Source: Amphritea balenae (lineage in GTDB: Bacteria > Pseudomonadota > Gammaproteobacteria > Pseudomonadales > Balneatricaceae). From it: a stretch of 64,000 bases of DNA. Shown in pieces: positions 33,936 to 43,710 of the stretch. Position numbers and translations under genes: made by a program. The notes below the pieces were generated by a model. That model had not been told where the DNA came from, did no database searches, and was given only the letters and a program-made list of their open reading frames with translations. The first letter of the stretch is position 1; every line of letters begins with the position of its first letter. The stretch covers positions 620,001 to 684,000 of the forward strand of contig NZ_RQXV01000001.1 in the NCBI RefSeq assembly GCF_003858655.1, read 5' to 3'.

Positions 33936-36900
33936 TTTGACGCTCCCCTTTCGGATCAAGGAAGATCGGGCTGCAAATTTCAGCTTCAATCACAGTGCCA
34001 TCGGCCAGTGGGTAGAATACAGTTTCACCCATCTTATCCAGGCCACCTTTAATAAAGCCCATCGCGATAGAGTGACCCAGGTTCGCACTCCAGTAGCTGG
34101 AGGTAACATGGCCTTCCATCGGCATCGGGATCGGTGCTTTAGGATCCAGTACCGCTTGTGCTCCCTCAGGAATCACCGCTTTAGGATCTTTAGTCTTCAA
34201 ACCAACCAGTTGCTTACGGTTCGGACGTACACAGTCTTCACGATTCATACCGCGCTTACCGATGTAGCTGAACGGCTTCTGGTTAGACACACACCAGCCC
34301 ATACCCAGGTCATACGGATGAACAGAGCCATCAGTATCCTGACCGGCGATAATGAAACCTTTCTCAGCCCGCAGGATGTGCATAGTTTCAGTACCGTAAG
34401 GCGTCAGGTTGTACTTCTTACCTGCTTCGAACAGTTTCTCCCAAACGTGGGTACCGTAATTCGCCTGTACGTTAATCTCGAACGACAGCTCACCGGTGAA
34501 AGAGATTCGGAATACGCGGGCAGGAACGCCGGCAACCTTCATCTGTTTCCAGTCCATGAACTTAAAGTTGTCATTGCTCAGATCGTAATCGGTCAGCTCT
34601 GACAGTAGTTTACGGCTGTTAGGACCAGAGATAGTCAGTGTAGACCAGTGATCGGTAACCGTATTGAAGTAAACTTCCAGCTCAGGCCACTCAGTCTGGT
34701 GGTAGATTTCCAGCCATTCCAGAACCCGTGCTGCGCCACCGGTAGTGGTAGTCATCACGAAGTGGTTATCGCCTAAACAAGCCGATACACCATCGTCAAA
34801 TACCATACCGTCTTCGCCACACATCAGGCCGTAACGACACTTACCAACCGCCAGCTTAGCCCAGGCGTTGCTGTAAACACGACCCAGGAATTCACGGGCA
34901 TCTTTACCCTGAACATCGATCTTACCCAGGGTAGATGCATCCAGAATACCAACGCTGTCACGTACTGCCAGGCATTCGCGATCCAGCGATTCCTGCATCG
35001 TCTCATTGCCCTGCGGGAAGTACCATGGACGTTTCCACTGGCCTACATCCTCAAACTTAGCACCGTGCTCAACGTGCCACTTGTGCATCGCAGAGTAACG
35101 CTCAGGATCGAACAGTGAACCGCAGTTACGGCCAGCGATCGCACCAAAAGAGATCGGCGTATAGTTCGGACGGAAGATGGTAGTACCGGTCTCAGGAATG
35201 GTCTTGTTCAGCGCTTTGGCTGCAACCGCCATACCGTTGATGTTACCCAGCTTACCCTGATCAGTACCGAAGCCCATCGCGGTGTAACGCTTAACGTGCT
35301 CGATAGACTCGTAACCTTCACGACAAGCCACTTCGATACCCGCTGCTGTTACATCCGTCTGATAGTCAACAAACTGCTTAGGCGCAGCCGACGTTGGCTT
35401 GATATGCGGAATATGGAACAGCGTCATCGGTGTATCAGACTTCAGTGTTTCTGCTTTAGGCAGAACAACTTCAGCCGCACTCAGACCGGTTTCAGTCAGT
35501 GCTTTCTGGCCTGCATCGAAGCCTTGCTTCAGTGCAACAGCGGTGTCGTACTGGCCGTTAATGCCACCGGCTGTCAGCTGCTTCTGAACCGTAGGTCCAG
35601 GTACGAAACCAACAATCTTATCGTCCCAGGTAGGACGGCTGCCAGTATGGCTGGACAGGTGAATAACCGGGCTCCAGCCGCCAGAAGAGGCAACCGTATC
35701 GGTTTTCAGCTTAGTCACAGAACCGATAACTTTACCACCATCAGCGCTGATCGCAGCAACAGATACGCCGGATACACGCTTACTACCCTGCACTTCAATG
35801 ACTGCAGAACCGGTAATGATGTTCAGACCACGCTTACGTGCCTCTTCAGCACGGGCACCGCAACCAGAGGCACGGGTATCAACAATAGCAACAACCTTAC
35901 GACCGGCATCATCCCAGTCCAGAGCTGCCTGATAACCGTAATCGTTGGTGGTCATCAGTACCAGTTCATTACCCGGTACAACACCGTAACGGTTGATGTA
36001 GGTAGAAACTGCATTAGATACCATGCAACCCGGTACATCGTTATTTGAGAATACCAGTGGACGCTCGTGCGCGCCGGTTGCCAGTACTACCCACTTAGCA
36101 CGTACACGGTGCAGCTTCTGACGCGCCTGATTAACCGGCGCAATGTCTGCAAGATGATCGGTGCAACGCTCATGGATAGTGACAAAGTTATGGTCGTGGT
36201 AACCGTTCACTGTAGAACGCGGCAGCATCATCACGTCTTCGAATGTCGCCAGTTCTGCAACAACAGCGTTAACCCATTCTGCAGCAGGCTTGCCGTCCAG
36301 AGTTTCTTTGGTGTTCAGCAGGCTGCCACCAAATTCATTCTGCTCATCAGCGATGATTACACGCGCACCACCACGGGCAGCAGTCAGAGCTGCAGCCAGA
36401 CCCGCAGGACCCGCACCAACGATCATAACGTCGCAATGCTGATTAACGTTATCGTAAGTATCCGGATCGCTTTCAAGCGGTGAACGACCCAGGCCAGCGG
36501 CCTTACGGATCATTGACTCATAGGTGTCCCACAGAGACTGAGGGAACATGAATGTCTTGTAGTAGAAACCCGGTGGCATCATGCTGCCGCCGACTTTACC
36601 CATCAGGCCCATTACATCGTTATCAACACTCGGCCAACCGTTGGTTGATGCTGAAACCAGACCGTTAAACAGTTCCTGTTGCGTGGCACGTACGTTCGGT
36701 ACCTGAGTCGCTTCAGTTGCACCCAGCTGTAGTACCGCATTCGGCTCTTCAGCGCCGCAAGCTACGATACCGCGAGGGCGGCTGTATTTAAAACTACGGC
36801 CAACGACATCAATGCCGTTTGCCAGCATAGCAGATGCCAGAGTGTCGCCCTGAAAACCAGAGAACTGCTTACCGTTATAGGTAAAGGTCAATGGCTTGGA

Positions 36901-36945
36901 ACGGTCGATGCGACCTCCGCTCTGGAGGCGGTTTTGCTGTGTCAT
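33928..36945 (-). CDS. soxA: Sarcosine oxidase, alpha subunit
   Basis: 1005 residues, standard length. N-terminal 2Fe-2S-ferredoxin-like fold (FTYNGKQFSGFQGDTLASAMLANGIDVVGRSFKYSRPRGI), then a dinucleotide domain with VGAGPAGLAAALTAARGGARVIIADE (about 175-200) binding NAD+, and a C-terminal GcvT-like folate domain (~610-1005; DASTLGKIDVQGKDAREFLGRVY and LRAEKGFIIAGQDTDGSVHPYDLGMGW) that traps the one-carbon unit on THF. ATG 36945 has GAGGAG at seven bases. Lies between soxD and soxG, as in other heterotetrameric sarcosine oxidase operons. Confidence 0.97.
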   Translation of the reverse strand: MTQQNRLQSGGRIDRSKPLTFTYNGKQFSGFQGDTLASAMLANGIDVVGRSFKYSRPRGIVACGAEEPNAVLQLGATEATQVPNVRATQQELFNGLVSASTNGWPSVDNDVMGLMGKVGGSMMPPGFYYKTFMFPQSLWDTYESMIRKAAGLGRSPLESDPDTYDNVNQHCDVMIVGAGPAGLAAALTAARGGARVIIADEQNEFGGSLLNTKETLDGKPAAEWVNAVVAELATFEDVMMLPRSTVNGYHDHNFVTIHERCTDHLADIAPVNQARQKLHRVRAKWVVLATGAHERPLVFSNNDVPGCMVSNAVSTYINRYGVVPGNELVLMTTNDYGYQAALDWDDAGRKVVAIVDTRASGCGARAEEARKRGLNIITGSAVIEVQGSKRVSGVSVAAISADGGKVIGSVTKLKTDTVASSGGWSPVIHLSSHTGSRPTWDDKIVGFVPGPTVQKQLTAGGINGQYDTAVALKQGFDAGQKALTETGLSAAEVVLPKAETLKSDTPMTLFHIPHIKPTSAAPKQFVDYQTDVTAAGIEVACREGYESIEHVKRYTAMGFGTDQGKLGNINGMAVAAKALNKTIPETGTTIFRPNYTPISFGAIAGRNCGSLFDPERYSAMHKWHVEHGAKFEDVGQWKRPWYFPQGNETMQESLDRECLAVRDSVGILDASTLGKIDVQGKDAREFLGRVYSNAWAKLAVGKCRYGLMCGEDGMVFDDGVSACLGDNHFVMTTTTGGAARVLEWLEIYHQTEWPELEVYFNTVTDHWSTLTISGPNSRKLLSELTDYDLSNDNFKFMDWKQMKVAGVPARVFRISFTGELSFEINVQANYGTHVWEKLFEAGKKYNLTPYGTETMHILRAEKGFIIAGQDTDGSVHPYDLGMGWCVSNQKPFSYIGKRGMNREDCVRPNRKQLVGLKTKDPKAVIPEGAQAVLDPKAPIPMPMEGHVTSSYWSANLGHSIAMGFIKGGLDKMGETVFYPLADGTVIEAEICSPIFLDPKGERQNV

Positions 36946-36958
36946 AATTCCGCTCCTC

Positions 36959-37243
36959 TTATTCAGCGACTACAGATGGCTGCTCGCCAATCTTGTAGAC
37001 TTCTTTAATTTCGTAAGTCTGGGTGTTGCGAGTCATGTTAAAGAACTTGCGACAGCCGGCAGCATGAACCCATAGCTCGTGGTGAATACCACGTGGATTT
37101 TTCCGGAAGAACATATACTCGCCCCACTCTTTATCAGAGCAGGCTTCCGGATCTAAAGGACGCGGAATATGCGCCTGACCCGCTGCGTGAAATTCTTCTT
37201 CTTCTCGGTATTCCGCACAATGCGGGCAGTAGATATGAAACAT
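36959..37243 (-). CDS. soxD: Sarcosine oxidase, delta subunit (zinc protein)
   Basis: 94 residues, usual size. Zinc ligands of SoxD are visible: Cys6 and Cys9 in IYCPHC, and His60/Cys64 in WVHAAGCRKFF. Other family blocks are EWGEYMFFRKNPRGIHHELW. Small structural subunit that packs against SoxA. GGAG eight bases before ATG 37243; 15 bases after the soxB stop. Confidence 0.96.
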   Translation of the reverse strand: MFHIYCPHCAEYREEEEFHAAGQAHIPRPLDPEACSDKEWGEYMFFRKNPRGIHHELWVHAAGCRKFFNMTRNTQTYEIKEVYKIGEQPSVVAE

Positions 37244-37258
37244 CGTATAGTCTCCCGT

Positions 37259-38512
37259 TTAGTGTGCTACGCCAGCGGCGCCGTGCTCATCAATCAGCGC
37301 GCCGTCATGGAATCGGAACATAGAGAATGGCTCTGCCAGTGGGTGCATTTCACCCTTAGCCAGAGACGCTGCAAAAACATTACCTGCGCCCGGAGTCGCT
37401 TTAAAGCCACCGGTACCCCAACCACAGTTGAAGAACAGGTTCTTAACCGGTGTCTTACTGATGATCGGACAAGCATCAGGACAAGTATCAACAATACCGC
37501 CCCACTGACGGTTCATGCGTACCCGGCTGAACATTGGGAACAGCTCAACAATCGCCTGCACTGTGTGCTCAATGGTTGGGTAAGAACCACGCTGGCCGTA
37601 ACCAGTGTAACCGTCGATACCGGCACCGATTACCAGGTCGCCCTTATCGGACTGGCTGACATAACCGTGTACATGGTTTGACATAACAACCGTATCCAGA
37701 ACCGGCTTAATTGGCTCAGATACCAGTGCCTGCAGCGGATGAGATTCCAGCGGCAGTTCAAAACCACCCATCTTAGCGATAACAGCAGAGTTACCGGCAA
37801 CAACAGAACCAACACGATCGGCCATAATATCGCCGTAACGGTTAGTCTTAACGCCAATAATCGTATCGTCTTCAATAATCAGGTCTGTTACTTCGGTCTC
37901 TTGAATCAGATCAACACCGAAAGAGTCAGCACCACGGGCAAAGCCCCAGGCTACCGCATCGTGACGGGCTACACCGCCGCGTGGCTGCCATGAAGCACCC
38001 ATAACCGGGTAGCGGCTGTTCGCTGAACAATCCATGTGCGGCACGATCTCTTTGATCGACTGCGGATCCAGTACTTCACCATCGATACCGTTCAATCGGT
38101 TAGCGTTTACACGACGCTCGATATCACGCATATCCTGCAGGGTGTGACCCAGGTTCAATACACCACGCTGCGAGAACATAACGTTGTAGTTCAGATCCTG
38201 AGACAGACCTTCCCACAGCTTCATCGCGTGCTCGTACAGGTGAGCAGACTCATCCCACAGGTAGTTAGAACGTACGATAGTGGTGTTACGGGCAGTGTTA
38301 CCGCCACCCAGATAACCTTTTTCGATTACCGCTACGTTAGTTACACCGTGCTCTTTCGCCAGATAGTATGCAGTCGCCAGACCGTGACCACCGCCACCGA
38401 TAATGATGACGTCATACTTCTTCTTCGGCGTAGGGTTACGCCAGGCGCGCTGCCAGTTCTCGTGATGACTCAGACTGTGCTTAAACAGTCCGAAACCTGA
38501 ATATTGCTGCAT
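37259..38512 (-). CDS. soxB: Sarcosine oxidase, beta subunit
   Basis: 417 residues. FAD-binding [23 protein letters not shown] (about 34-56) and a second conserved block [19 protein letters not shown]. His174 in [11 protein letters not shown] corresponds to the residue that covalently carries FMN in heterotetrameric sarcosine oxidases. Oxidises the N-methyl group of sarcosine; electrons pass from FAD to FMN and O2. GGGAGC before ATG 38512. It follows glyA after a 138-base gap and is followed by soxD. Confidence 0.97.
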   Translation of the reverse strand: MQQYSGFGLFKHSLSHHENWQRAWRNPTPKKKYDVIIIGGGGHGLATAYYLAKEHGVTNVAVIEKGYLGGGNTARNTTIVRSNYLWDESAHLYEHAMKLWEGLSQDLNYNVMFSQRGVLNLGHTLQDMRDIERRVNANRLNGIDGEVLDPQSIKEIVPHMDCSANSRYPVMGASWQPRGGVARHDAVAWGFARGADSFGVDLIQETEVTDLIIEDDTIIGVKTNRYGDIMADRVGSVVAGNSAVIAKMGGFELPLESHPLQALVSEPIKPVLDTVVMSNHVHGYVSQSDKGDLVIGAGIDGYTGYGQRGSYPTIEHTVQAIVELFPMFSRVRMNRQWGGIVDTCPDACPIISKTPVKNLFFNCGWGTGGFKATPGAGNVFAASLAKGEMHPLAEPFSMFRFHDGALIDEHGAAGVAH

Positions 38513-38650
38513 AATATCAGCTCCCGCAAAAGGGGCAGTCGGCTCTGATAATTATCGGTATCAGTAGACTTAGACTGCCAGGTGTTCAATTCAAATTAAT
38601 GGTCGGCTTACTTGTAAACCGACTTATTGATACTTTTCTTACTTACTCTT

Positions 38651-39913
38651 TTACTTATAAACCGGATAGTCAGCGCACAGTGCAACAACCTGTTGCTTAA
38701 CTTCAGCGATCTTCGCTTCCAGTGCTTCTGGCTGATTCAGTACATCCAGCAGATCAGCGATCCAGCCTGCCAGAGTACGGCAATGCTCTTCTTTGAAACC
38801 GCGAGTCGTGATAACCGGAGAACCGATACGCAGACCTGAAGTCACAAACGGAGACTGTGGATCACCCGGTACAGCGTTCTTGTTTACAGTGATGTTAGCG
38901 CGGCCCAGGGCAGCATCAGCATCTTTACCTGTCAGACCCTGTTTGATCAGGCTCAGCAGGAACAGGTGGTTCTTAGTACCGCCGGAAACGATTTCGAAAC
39001 CGCGCTCGATCAGTACTTCAGCCATCGCATTAGCGTTCTTAATTACCTGCGCCTGGTACTCTTTGAACTCAGGATCCAGCGCTTCTTTGAATGCCACCGC
39101 TTTTGCAGCGATTACGTGCATCAGAGGACCACCCTGACCGCCCGGGAATACTGCAGAATTCAGTTTCTTTTCCAGCACGTTATCGCGGGACAGGATCAGA
39201 CCACCACGTGGACCACGCAGGGTTTTGTGAGTGGTTGTAGTCGCAACATCAGCGAAAGGAACCGGGTTCGGATACAGGCCCGCAGCAACCAGACCGGCAA
39301 CGTGTGCCATATCAACGAACAGGAAAGCGCCAACTTTGTCAGCAATCTCGCGGAAACGCGCCCAGTCAACAATCTGAGAGTAAGCAGAGAAACCAGCAAC
39401 GATCATCTTCGGCTTGTGCTCAACCGCCAGACGCTCTACTTCGTCGTAATCAATCTCGCCGGTTGCTTCATTCAGGCCGTACTGAACAGCGTTATAAATC
39501 TTGCCAGAGAAGTTTACGTGGGAACCGTGAGTCAGGTGACCACCGTGTGCCAGGCTCATACCCAGAACAGTGTCGCCCGGCTCGCACAGCGCCATGTATA
39601 CCGCAGCGTTTGCCTGAGAACCTGAGTGTGGCTGTACGTTAGCGTACTCAGCACCAAACAGCTCTTTAGCACGATCCAGCGCCAGCTGTTCAACGATATC
39701 TACATATTCACAACCACCGTAGTAACGCTTTTCAGGGTAACCTTCAGCGTACTTGTTGGTCAGCGCAGAACCCTGGGCCTGCATAACGCGAGGGCTGGTA
39801 TAGTTCTCAGAAGCGATCAGTTCGATATGCTCCTCCTGACGAACTTCTTCCTTACCAATCGCTGCCCACAGCGCATCATCGTATCCCTGGATCTGGTCAT
39901 TCTTTGTAAACAT
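38651..39913 (-). CDS. glyA: Serine hydroxymethyltransferase
   Basis: 420 residues from ATG 39913 (GGAG at six bases); a GTG four codons upstream overlaps that site and is rejected. PLP enzyme: N-terminal [35 protein letters not shown], and the PLP lysine in [13 protein letters not shown] (~226). Here it joins glycine with methylene-THF made by sarcosine oxidase to give serine for SdaB. This copy heads the sox operon, so a second housekeeping glyA elsewhere is likely (inference). Divergent from a GATase1/AraC regulator. Confidence 0.97.
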   Translation of the reverse strand: MFTKNDQIQGYDDALWAAIGKEEVRQEEHIELIASENYTSPRVMQAQGSALTNKYAEGYPEKRYYGGCEYVDIVEQLALDRAKELFGAEYANVQPHSGSQANAAVYMALCEPGDTVLGMSLAHGGHLTHGSHVNFSGKIYNAVQYGLNEATGEIDYDEVERLAVEHKPKMIVAGFSAYSQIVDWARFREIADKVGAFLFVDMAHVAGLVAAGLYPNPVPFADVATTTTHKTLRGPRGGLILSRDNVLEKKLNSAVFPGGQGGPLMHVIAAKAVAFKEALDPEFKEYQAQVIKNANAMAEVLIERGFEIVSGGTKNHLFLLSLIKQGLTGKDADAALGRANITVNKNAVPGDPQSPFVTSGLRIGSPVITTRGFKEEHCRTLAGWIADLLDVLNQPEALEAKIAEVKQQVVALCADYPVYK

Positions 39914-40628
39914 CTTTATCTCCACGCCTAGCCAATTACGGCGGACTTAGGGAAGGTTCAAACAGGCCCGGATAACCATCTGGCGTTCTGAAAAATTCAG
40001 AATCAAGGCAGCACTTTGCAGGAATGTTACAACCTTTCAATATGTGCTAACGCAGAGTCTGTAGTTTTCAGAAAGCCCCGAAGGGCGAACACTGAAGCCA
40101 GCATCTGCTTCGTTATAGATTTTATAAAGGACTACAGCCATTCACTTCAATCTATGCCTTGCATCTGCAGACTTCAGTGTCCGCAGACGGCCATCTGGAC
40201 CTATTTGTACCTTCCTTTGTTATTTTTGTTGTCTTTAGGGACAACCCGGGAAGTCGCTATAGAAACGGGCTATCCCCTAAAAAACTTCCATGACAGCGAT
40301 ACTAGCCCCTCCCGGCAATGTCGCTATGCTCGAACGCGTCCCGGGTGTGCCCATTTACGACAGTCGCGAAAATCCAAAAAATCACGTCGCAACTGGGATA
40401 CTCCAATGACAGTTACCAAAACCGCCGAACAAGCACGCCTCGCTATATATGACTTCTTCACTTGCTAGTAACTAATAGAACCCTGCTTACTAAAGTACGA
40501 ATTAGTTATCTAAGTGACTGACTTTGTAGGCGGTTCTGAACACCGATCTTCGGCCTCTTCAGTACCTCGGGATAGAATTGATCTAAGATGCAGGCTATAG
40601 TCCGCACAAATAAGACAGGGCGGCAGTA
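39914..40628. promoter_or_regulatory. Divergent control region between glyA-sox operon and an AraC/GATase regulator
   Basis: About 715 bases with no convincing gene. Four GTCGC half-sites lie at 40253, 40320, 40363 and 40386, two of them as GTCGCTAT; AraC-type proteins bind such repeated half-sites. Nearer glyA, 40059-40179 contains three complementary pairs: CTGTAGT with ACTACAG, ATAGATT with AATCTAT, and CACTGAAG with CTTCAGTG. The pairs cross one another, so they cannot all form as simple nested stems. It does not match the glycine riboswitch pattern. Confidence 0.45.
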
Positions 40629-41669
40629 ATGGCCAATAACCAGAAAAAACGTGATTTCAGCTCAACCATGCGCAGCAGTAACAGTCAGTTCCTGCCTTCG
40701 GACAATGCACCGGAGCGTCCGGTTAAGATTGGTTTTGTATTGCTGGAACACTTTTCACTGATGGCTTTTACCGCTGCGGTGGATACCCTGGTGACCGCAA
40801 ATCTGGTCCGCACCGCCCCTTTGTTTGAACATATCACCCTGGGTATCGATTCCCGTAAAGCGTTAAGTGATCTGGGTATTGAGATCGCTACTAATGCCAC
40901 CTTGGAGCACTTCGCTATCGAGCATCGCGGCAGTATCGATATCCTGATTGTCTGTGGCGGCTTCCGCTGTGATCTTGAACAAAACCCAAAACTAACCGAA
41001 ACCCTCAGAGCTGCCGATAAACTAGGGCTCACGCTGGGAGGCATATGGAACGGCAGTGTCGCTATCGCTCATGCGGGTCTGCTGGACGATCAGTCCTGCT
41101 CTGCCCACCCCGACAACCACGCCTATATCCGTGAACAGTTCCCCAAAGTTCAACTGGCGGATACCGCATTAGTAGTAGCTGAGAAACGCGCCTCATGTGC
41201 CGGCCCGGTAAGCGCCCTGCAGATGATGCTAACTCTGGTTGATCAGTATTACGGCGAAGATACCACCCGTGCGATCCGTGAGATCCTCAGTTGCGATCAG
41301 GTCGCCGAAAGCAGCGGCAAAATGAAACTTCAGGCCGGTGATGATCCGACCCTGCCCGAAACCCTGCGTACGCTAATGCAGCTGATGGGCAACAATATTG
41401 AAGAGCCCCTGACGTTGGAAGAACTGGCTGCTCATGTGGGTATTTCCCGCCGACAAATGGAGCGTCTGTTCCAAACACATTTGGAAACCAGTCCATCCCG
41501 CTATTATCTGGAACTACGCATCACCCACGCGCGGCGGCTGTTATTACAGAGTAATGAGACCATTACCAATATCGCCCTGGCCAGCGGCTTTGTCAGCACC
41601 AGCCATTTTAGTAACTGTTACAAAGATTACTTTGGGGTTTCGCCTACGACGGCAAGGGCTAAAAAATAG
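40629..41669 (+). CDS. GATase1/AraC-family regulator, divergent from glyA-sox
   Basis: 346 residues: N-terminal DJ-1/PfpI-like domain (VKIGFVLLEHFSLMAFTAAVDTLVTANLV), with LGGIWNGSVAIAHAGL where GbdR has Cys, so the pseudo-nucleophile is Trp/Asn here. C-terminal AraC double HTH (LEELAAHVGISRRQMERLFQTHLETSPSRYYLELRITHARRLLLQ, then ALASGFVSTSHFSNCYKDYFGVSP). Same family as GbdR, CdhR and SouR. Its place next to the sarcosine operon makes a sarcosine- or glycine-responsive role plausible (inference), but a carnitine-type regulator cannot be excluded. Start uses a GGCGG site, weak. Confidence 0.9.
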   Translation: MANNQKKRDFSSTMRSSNSQFLPSDNAPERPVKIGFVLLEHFSLMAFTAAVDTLVTANLVRTAPLFEHITLGIDSRKALSDLGIEIATNATLEHFAIEHRGSIDILIVCGGFRCDLEQNPKLTETLRAADKLGLTLGGIWNGSVAIAHAGLLDDQSCSAHPDNHAYIREQFPKVQLADTALVVAEKRASCAGPVSALQMMLTLVDQYYGEDTTRAIREILSCDQVAESSGKMKLQAGDDPTLPETLRTLMQLMGNNIEEPLTLEELAAHVGISRRQMERLFQTHLETSPSRYYLELRITHARRLLLQSNETITNIALASGFVSTSHFSNCYKDYFGVSPTTARAKK

Positions 41670-41731
41670 TTGCTAGAACGCCGCTGCGCGGCTTGCTAGA
41701 CGCAACTTCGTTGCTTGCTAGTTGCTAGAAG
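41668..41731. repeat. CTAG-flanked hairpin repeat, copy 1
   Basis: Starts in the regulator's stop codon. Tandem modules: GCCGC-TG-CGCGGC-like hairpin, then GCAAC-TTC-GTTGC hairpin, separated by TTGCTAG units (TTGCTAGA, TTGCTAGT, TTGCTAGA). Related modules occur at 43656-43710 and 44814-44873. Confidence 0.6.
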
Positions 41732-41808
41732 AAACCTTCTTAGCTTGGTGTGGATGTGTGACTGGAGTTGGTGGCTTCGTAAGATAGGTTTTAAAGGCCA
41801 ATTACTAA

Positions 41809-41865
41809 TTTACTCTGACCCCAATAATCATTTTTCTTTGGCCAATATCGTCAAAGTGGGTCAGA
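41809..41865. repeat. REP-like doublet (GGGTCAGA arms)
   Basis: TTTACTCTGACCCC (41809-41822) and GTGGGTCAGA (41856-41865) form inverted arms of 8 bp. The GGGGTCAGAGT core is familiar from REP sequences mobilised by RAYT transposases; no RAYT gene is in the window. A second doublet lies at 46035-46112. Confidence 0.6.
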
Positions 41866-42043
41866 TGCTGCGCACGTAGGACAAGTCCGCCTGAATACCG
41901 TGAAAAGGCATTCAGGTGGGAGTAAATGGTCGGAAATTATGGTTTTTCGGGCTGATATAGCCTGATGGGGCTCACCTGAGCGAAAGAAGCTACTTAATCG
42001 CATCTACCTTAGTTTTATTCTGCCCCCATTTTCCCCTTCTTCT

Positions 42044-42979
42044 TTAAGAAGTACCCCAAATACTCCAGTTTGAAAGTTCGTGCTTAGAAGAATCTACTAA
42101 CTTAATAATTCTGCCTAAACGAGTATTCAAAGTAGCTTGAAGATGAGCTACTTCACCAGTATTCATTTGATCTAGATTATATTGATAGTATGTAATGTCA
42201 TCAATTTTAGAAGCCTTTATTGCATCAACAATGTGACCATCAACATCTGGACTTAATCCATGCCCATATATATCAAGATCACCACTCATTCCTCTTAGGT
42301 TTTGATAACAGAATGATAAGTATTCATTTTTCTTAATACTAGATAACTTTTCTTGTGATGAACCCTCAGAGATAAACAAAGGCAAGCTGTTTTTATTAAC
42401 TATCCTGTCTTTAATTGCATCATCAAGTGTTATAAACTCACCTTTACCAATTTTAACAACCTTGTTCCCTTCGTCAAATACAAACAAAGCCCCATGTAAA
42501 AAAAATATTGAGTCACCATTATTCGGATCAGCTCTATTCAGATCAAAATCACCCTTAAAGAAAAAATCATTTATATTAAAACCATCTTTTCCCTTCCGCC
42601 CCCAATATAAGTAAATATCATAATTAGTCGTGAAAACATTAGAATATTTTTTTAGCGCTGAATTTAGTGCTTGAGGATCAAGTCCATCATCTCTTGGCCC
42701 TCTAGGGTTCATACCTCCTATTGCCTCAATTAATTTTGATTTAATTTCATCAGAGATACTTTGGCTAACTATTACTTGCCCATCAGTAATAGCCTCAATA
42801 ACATCACGTGCATCTTTTATTTTAGTGAGAAGATGTTCAAAGTCATCAGTGTCAAATTGTTTAAAAAGTCTTTCTACTGCTGGCGAAAGGCCACCTGAAA
42901 CCCTCTCACGTAGCGATGTATATGAAAATTTTTTTGATATTGAGATAGAAAGGCCGTTACCAATTAAAAGATTGCTCAT
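42044..42979 (-). CDS. DUF4917 protein with SIR2-like fold; candidate defence gene
   Basis: 311 residues, strongly AT-rich compared with its neighbours, so likely acquired by transfer. Visible SIR2-type landmarks: Gly-rich start LLIGNGLSISIS (4-15), NVFTTNYDIYLYWG (114-127), FFLHGALF (159-166) and IYGHGLSPDVDGHIVDAI (237-254). These match DUF4917 proteins, which are related to NAD-binding SIR2 domains. Free-standing SIR2-like proteins often act as NAD+-depleting effectors in phage defence, but no partner gene is visible here. ATG 42979 is preceded by a weak AAGGAAAGTA site. Flanked by repeat-rich DNA on both sides. Confidence 0.8.
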   Translation of the reverse strand: MSNLLIGNGLSISISKKFSYTSLRERVSGGLSPAVERLFKQFDTDDFEHLLTKIKDARDVIEAITDGQVIVSQSISDEIKSKLIEAIGGMNPRGPRDDGLDPQALNSALKKYSNVFTTNYDIYLYWGRKGKDGFNINDFFFKGDFDLNRADPNNGDSIFFLHGALFVFDEGNKVVKIGKGEFITLDDAIKDRIVNKNSLPLFISEGSSQEKLSSIKKNEYLSFCYQNLRGMSGDLDIYGHGLSPDVDGHIVDAIKASKIDDITYYQYNLDQMNTGEVAHLQATLNTRLGRIIKLVDSSKHELSNWSIWGTS

Positions 42980-43655
42980 TACTTTCCTTAGCTTATATAC
43001 AAATACTAGATATTAAAATTATTCAATAAAAAATCAGAGACTTTAACTACATTAATAACGAACGTAATACCGAAACATACCCACTGTTCCATAGGTTCTA
43101 ACAAACTATTCAAGCTAAAGTTATGAGAAAAAGTTTTAAATAAATTACTTCATTCTCGTCCGCTGAAAATGAGTAAACTCATTTGATCAGTTGCGCAGTA
43201 TTTGTTACTTGTAGGTGCGCGTATCCTTTGTCTTGATAGTGCCTTATCATGGATTGATAGACAATTGATCTGAAACGGGTATTGCTCATTTTGGTTTGTT
43301 GCTTATCTTTGGCATTGATAGTTGCTGAAAGTCTGATTTCGCCTTGAAGGCGAGCCAAGACCTTTAAACGGCCAAAGGTCTTAACAATCTAAAGCCGCCC
43401 CTGCTGTTTGGTTGGCTACGCCAACTCCCCTGCGCGTTTCGTTTACAAACAGCGCTGCGACAGGCTTTGCCTGAACAGCTTTAGCTGGCCCGAAGGGTAG
43501 ACGTTTTCGTCTATAAACTCGCAGGCTTCGCCCACTCAAACAGTCCTCGCTCTATCTGTTTATAAACTCCAATGCTCAGCTGCACAGAAGGGGGTTAATT
43601 ATCCGTGCCAAACTAAACTTACAGTGTGTAAATTTTGATAAATCTGAAAAGAAGG
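42980..43655. other. Hairpin-dense noncoding block beside the SIR2-like gene
   Basis: No gene recognised. The first ~170 bases are AT-rich. From 43339 to 43512 there are six short perfect hairpins: TCGCCTT/AAGGCGA, AAGACCTTT/AAAGGTCTT (43357-43382), GTTGGC-TAC-GCCAAC, CAGGC-TTT-GCCTG, CAGCT-TT-AGCTG and AGACG-TTTT-CGTCT. CTGTTTG and CAAACAG can also pair at longer range around the third. This may be a structured RNA, a decayed mobile-element end or a REP-type cluster. Confidence 0.5.
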
Positions 43656-43710
43656 CTTTTACGTTTTTCCTAGCGACGTCTAGCAAGTGACGAAGTCACA
43701 TCTAACTACT
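43656..43710. repeat. CTAG-flanked hairpin repeat, copy 2
   Basis: TTTTACGTTTTTCCTAGCGACG, then TCTAGCAA, the hairpin GTGAC-GAA-GTCAC, and TCTAACTA. Same plan as copy 1 and copy 3. It runs to the stop codon of the deiminase gene. Confidence 0.6.

Noticed and set aside
35296-36048. Open frame of 250 codons antisense to soxA
   Set aside because: Codon-bias shadow of an intact conserved gene; no ribosome-binding site or known domain.
39914-40200. Glycine riboswitch upstream of glyA
   Set aside because: Looked for because glyA follows; the conserved glycine aptamer core and tandem arrangement are not visible on either strand.
40016-40468. Open frame of 150 codons in the glyA/regulator gap
   Set aside because: Composition is not protein-like (Arg/Ser/Cys-rich, no domain), no good ribosome site, and it crosses the likely operator region.
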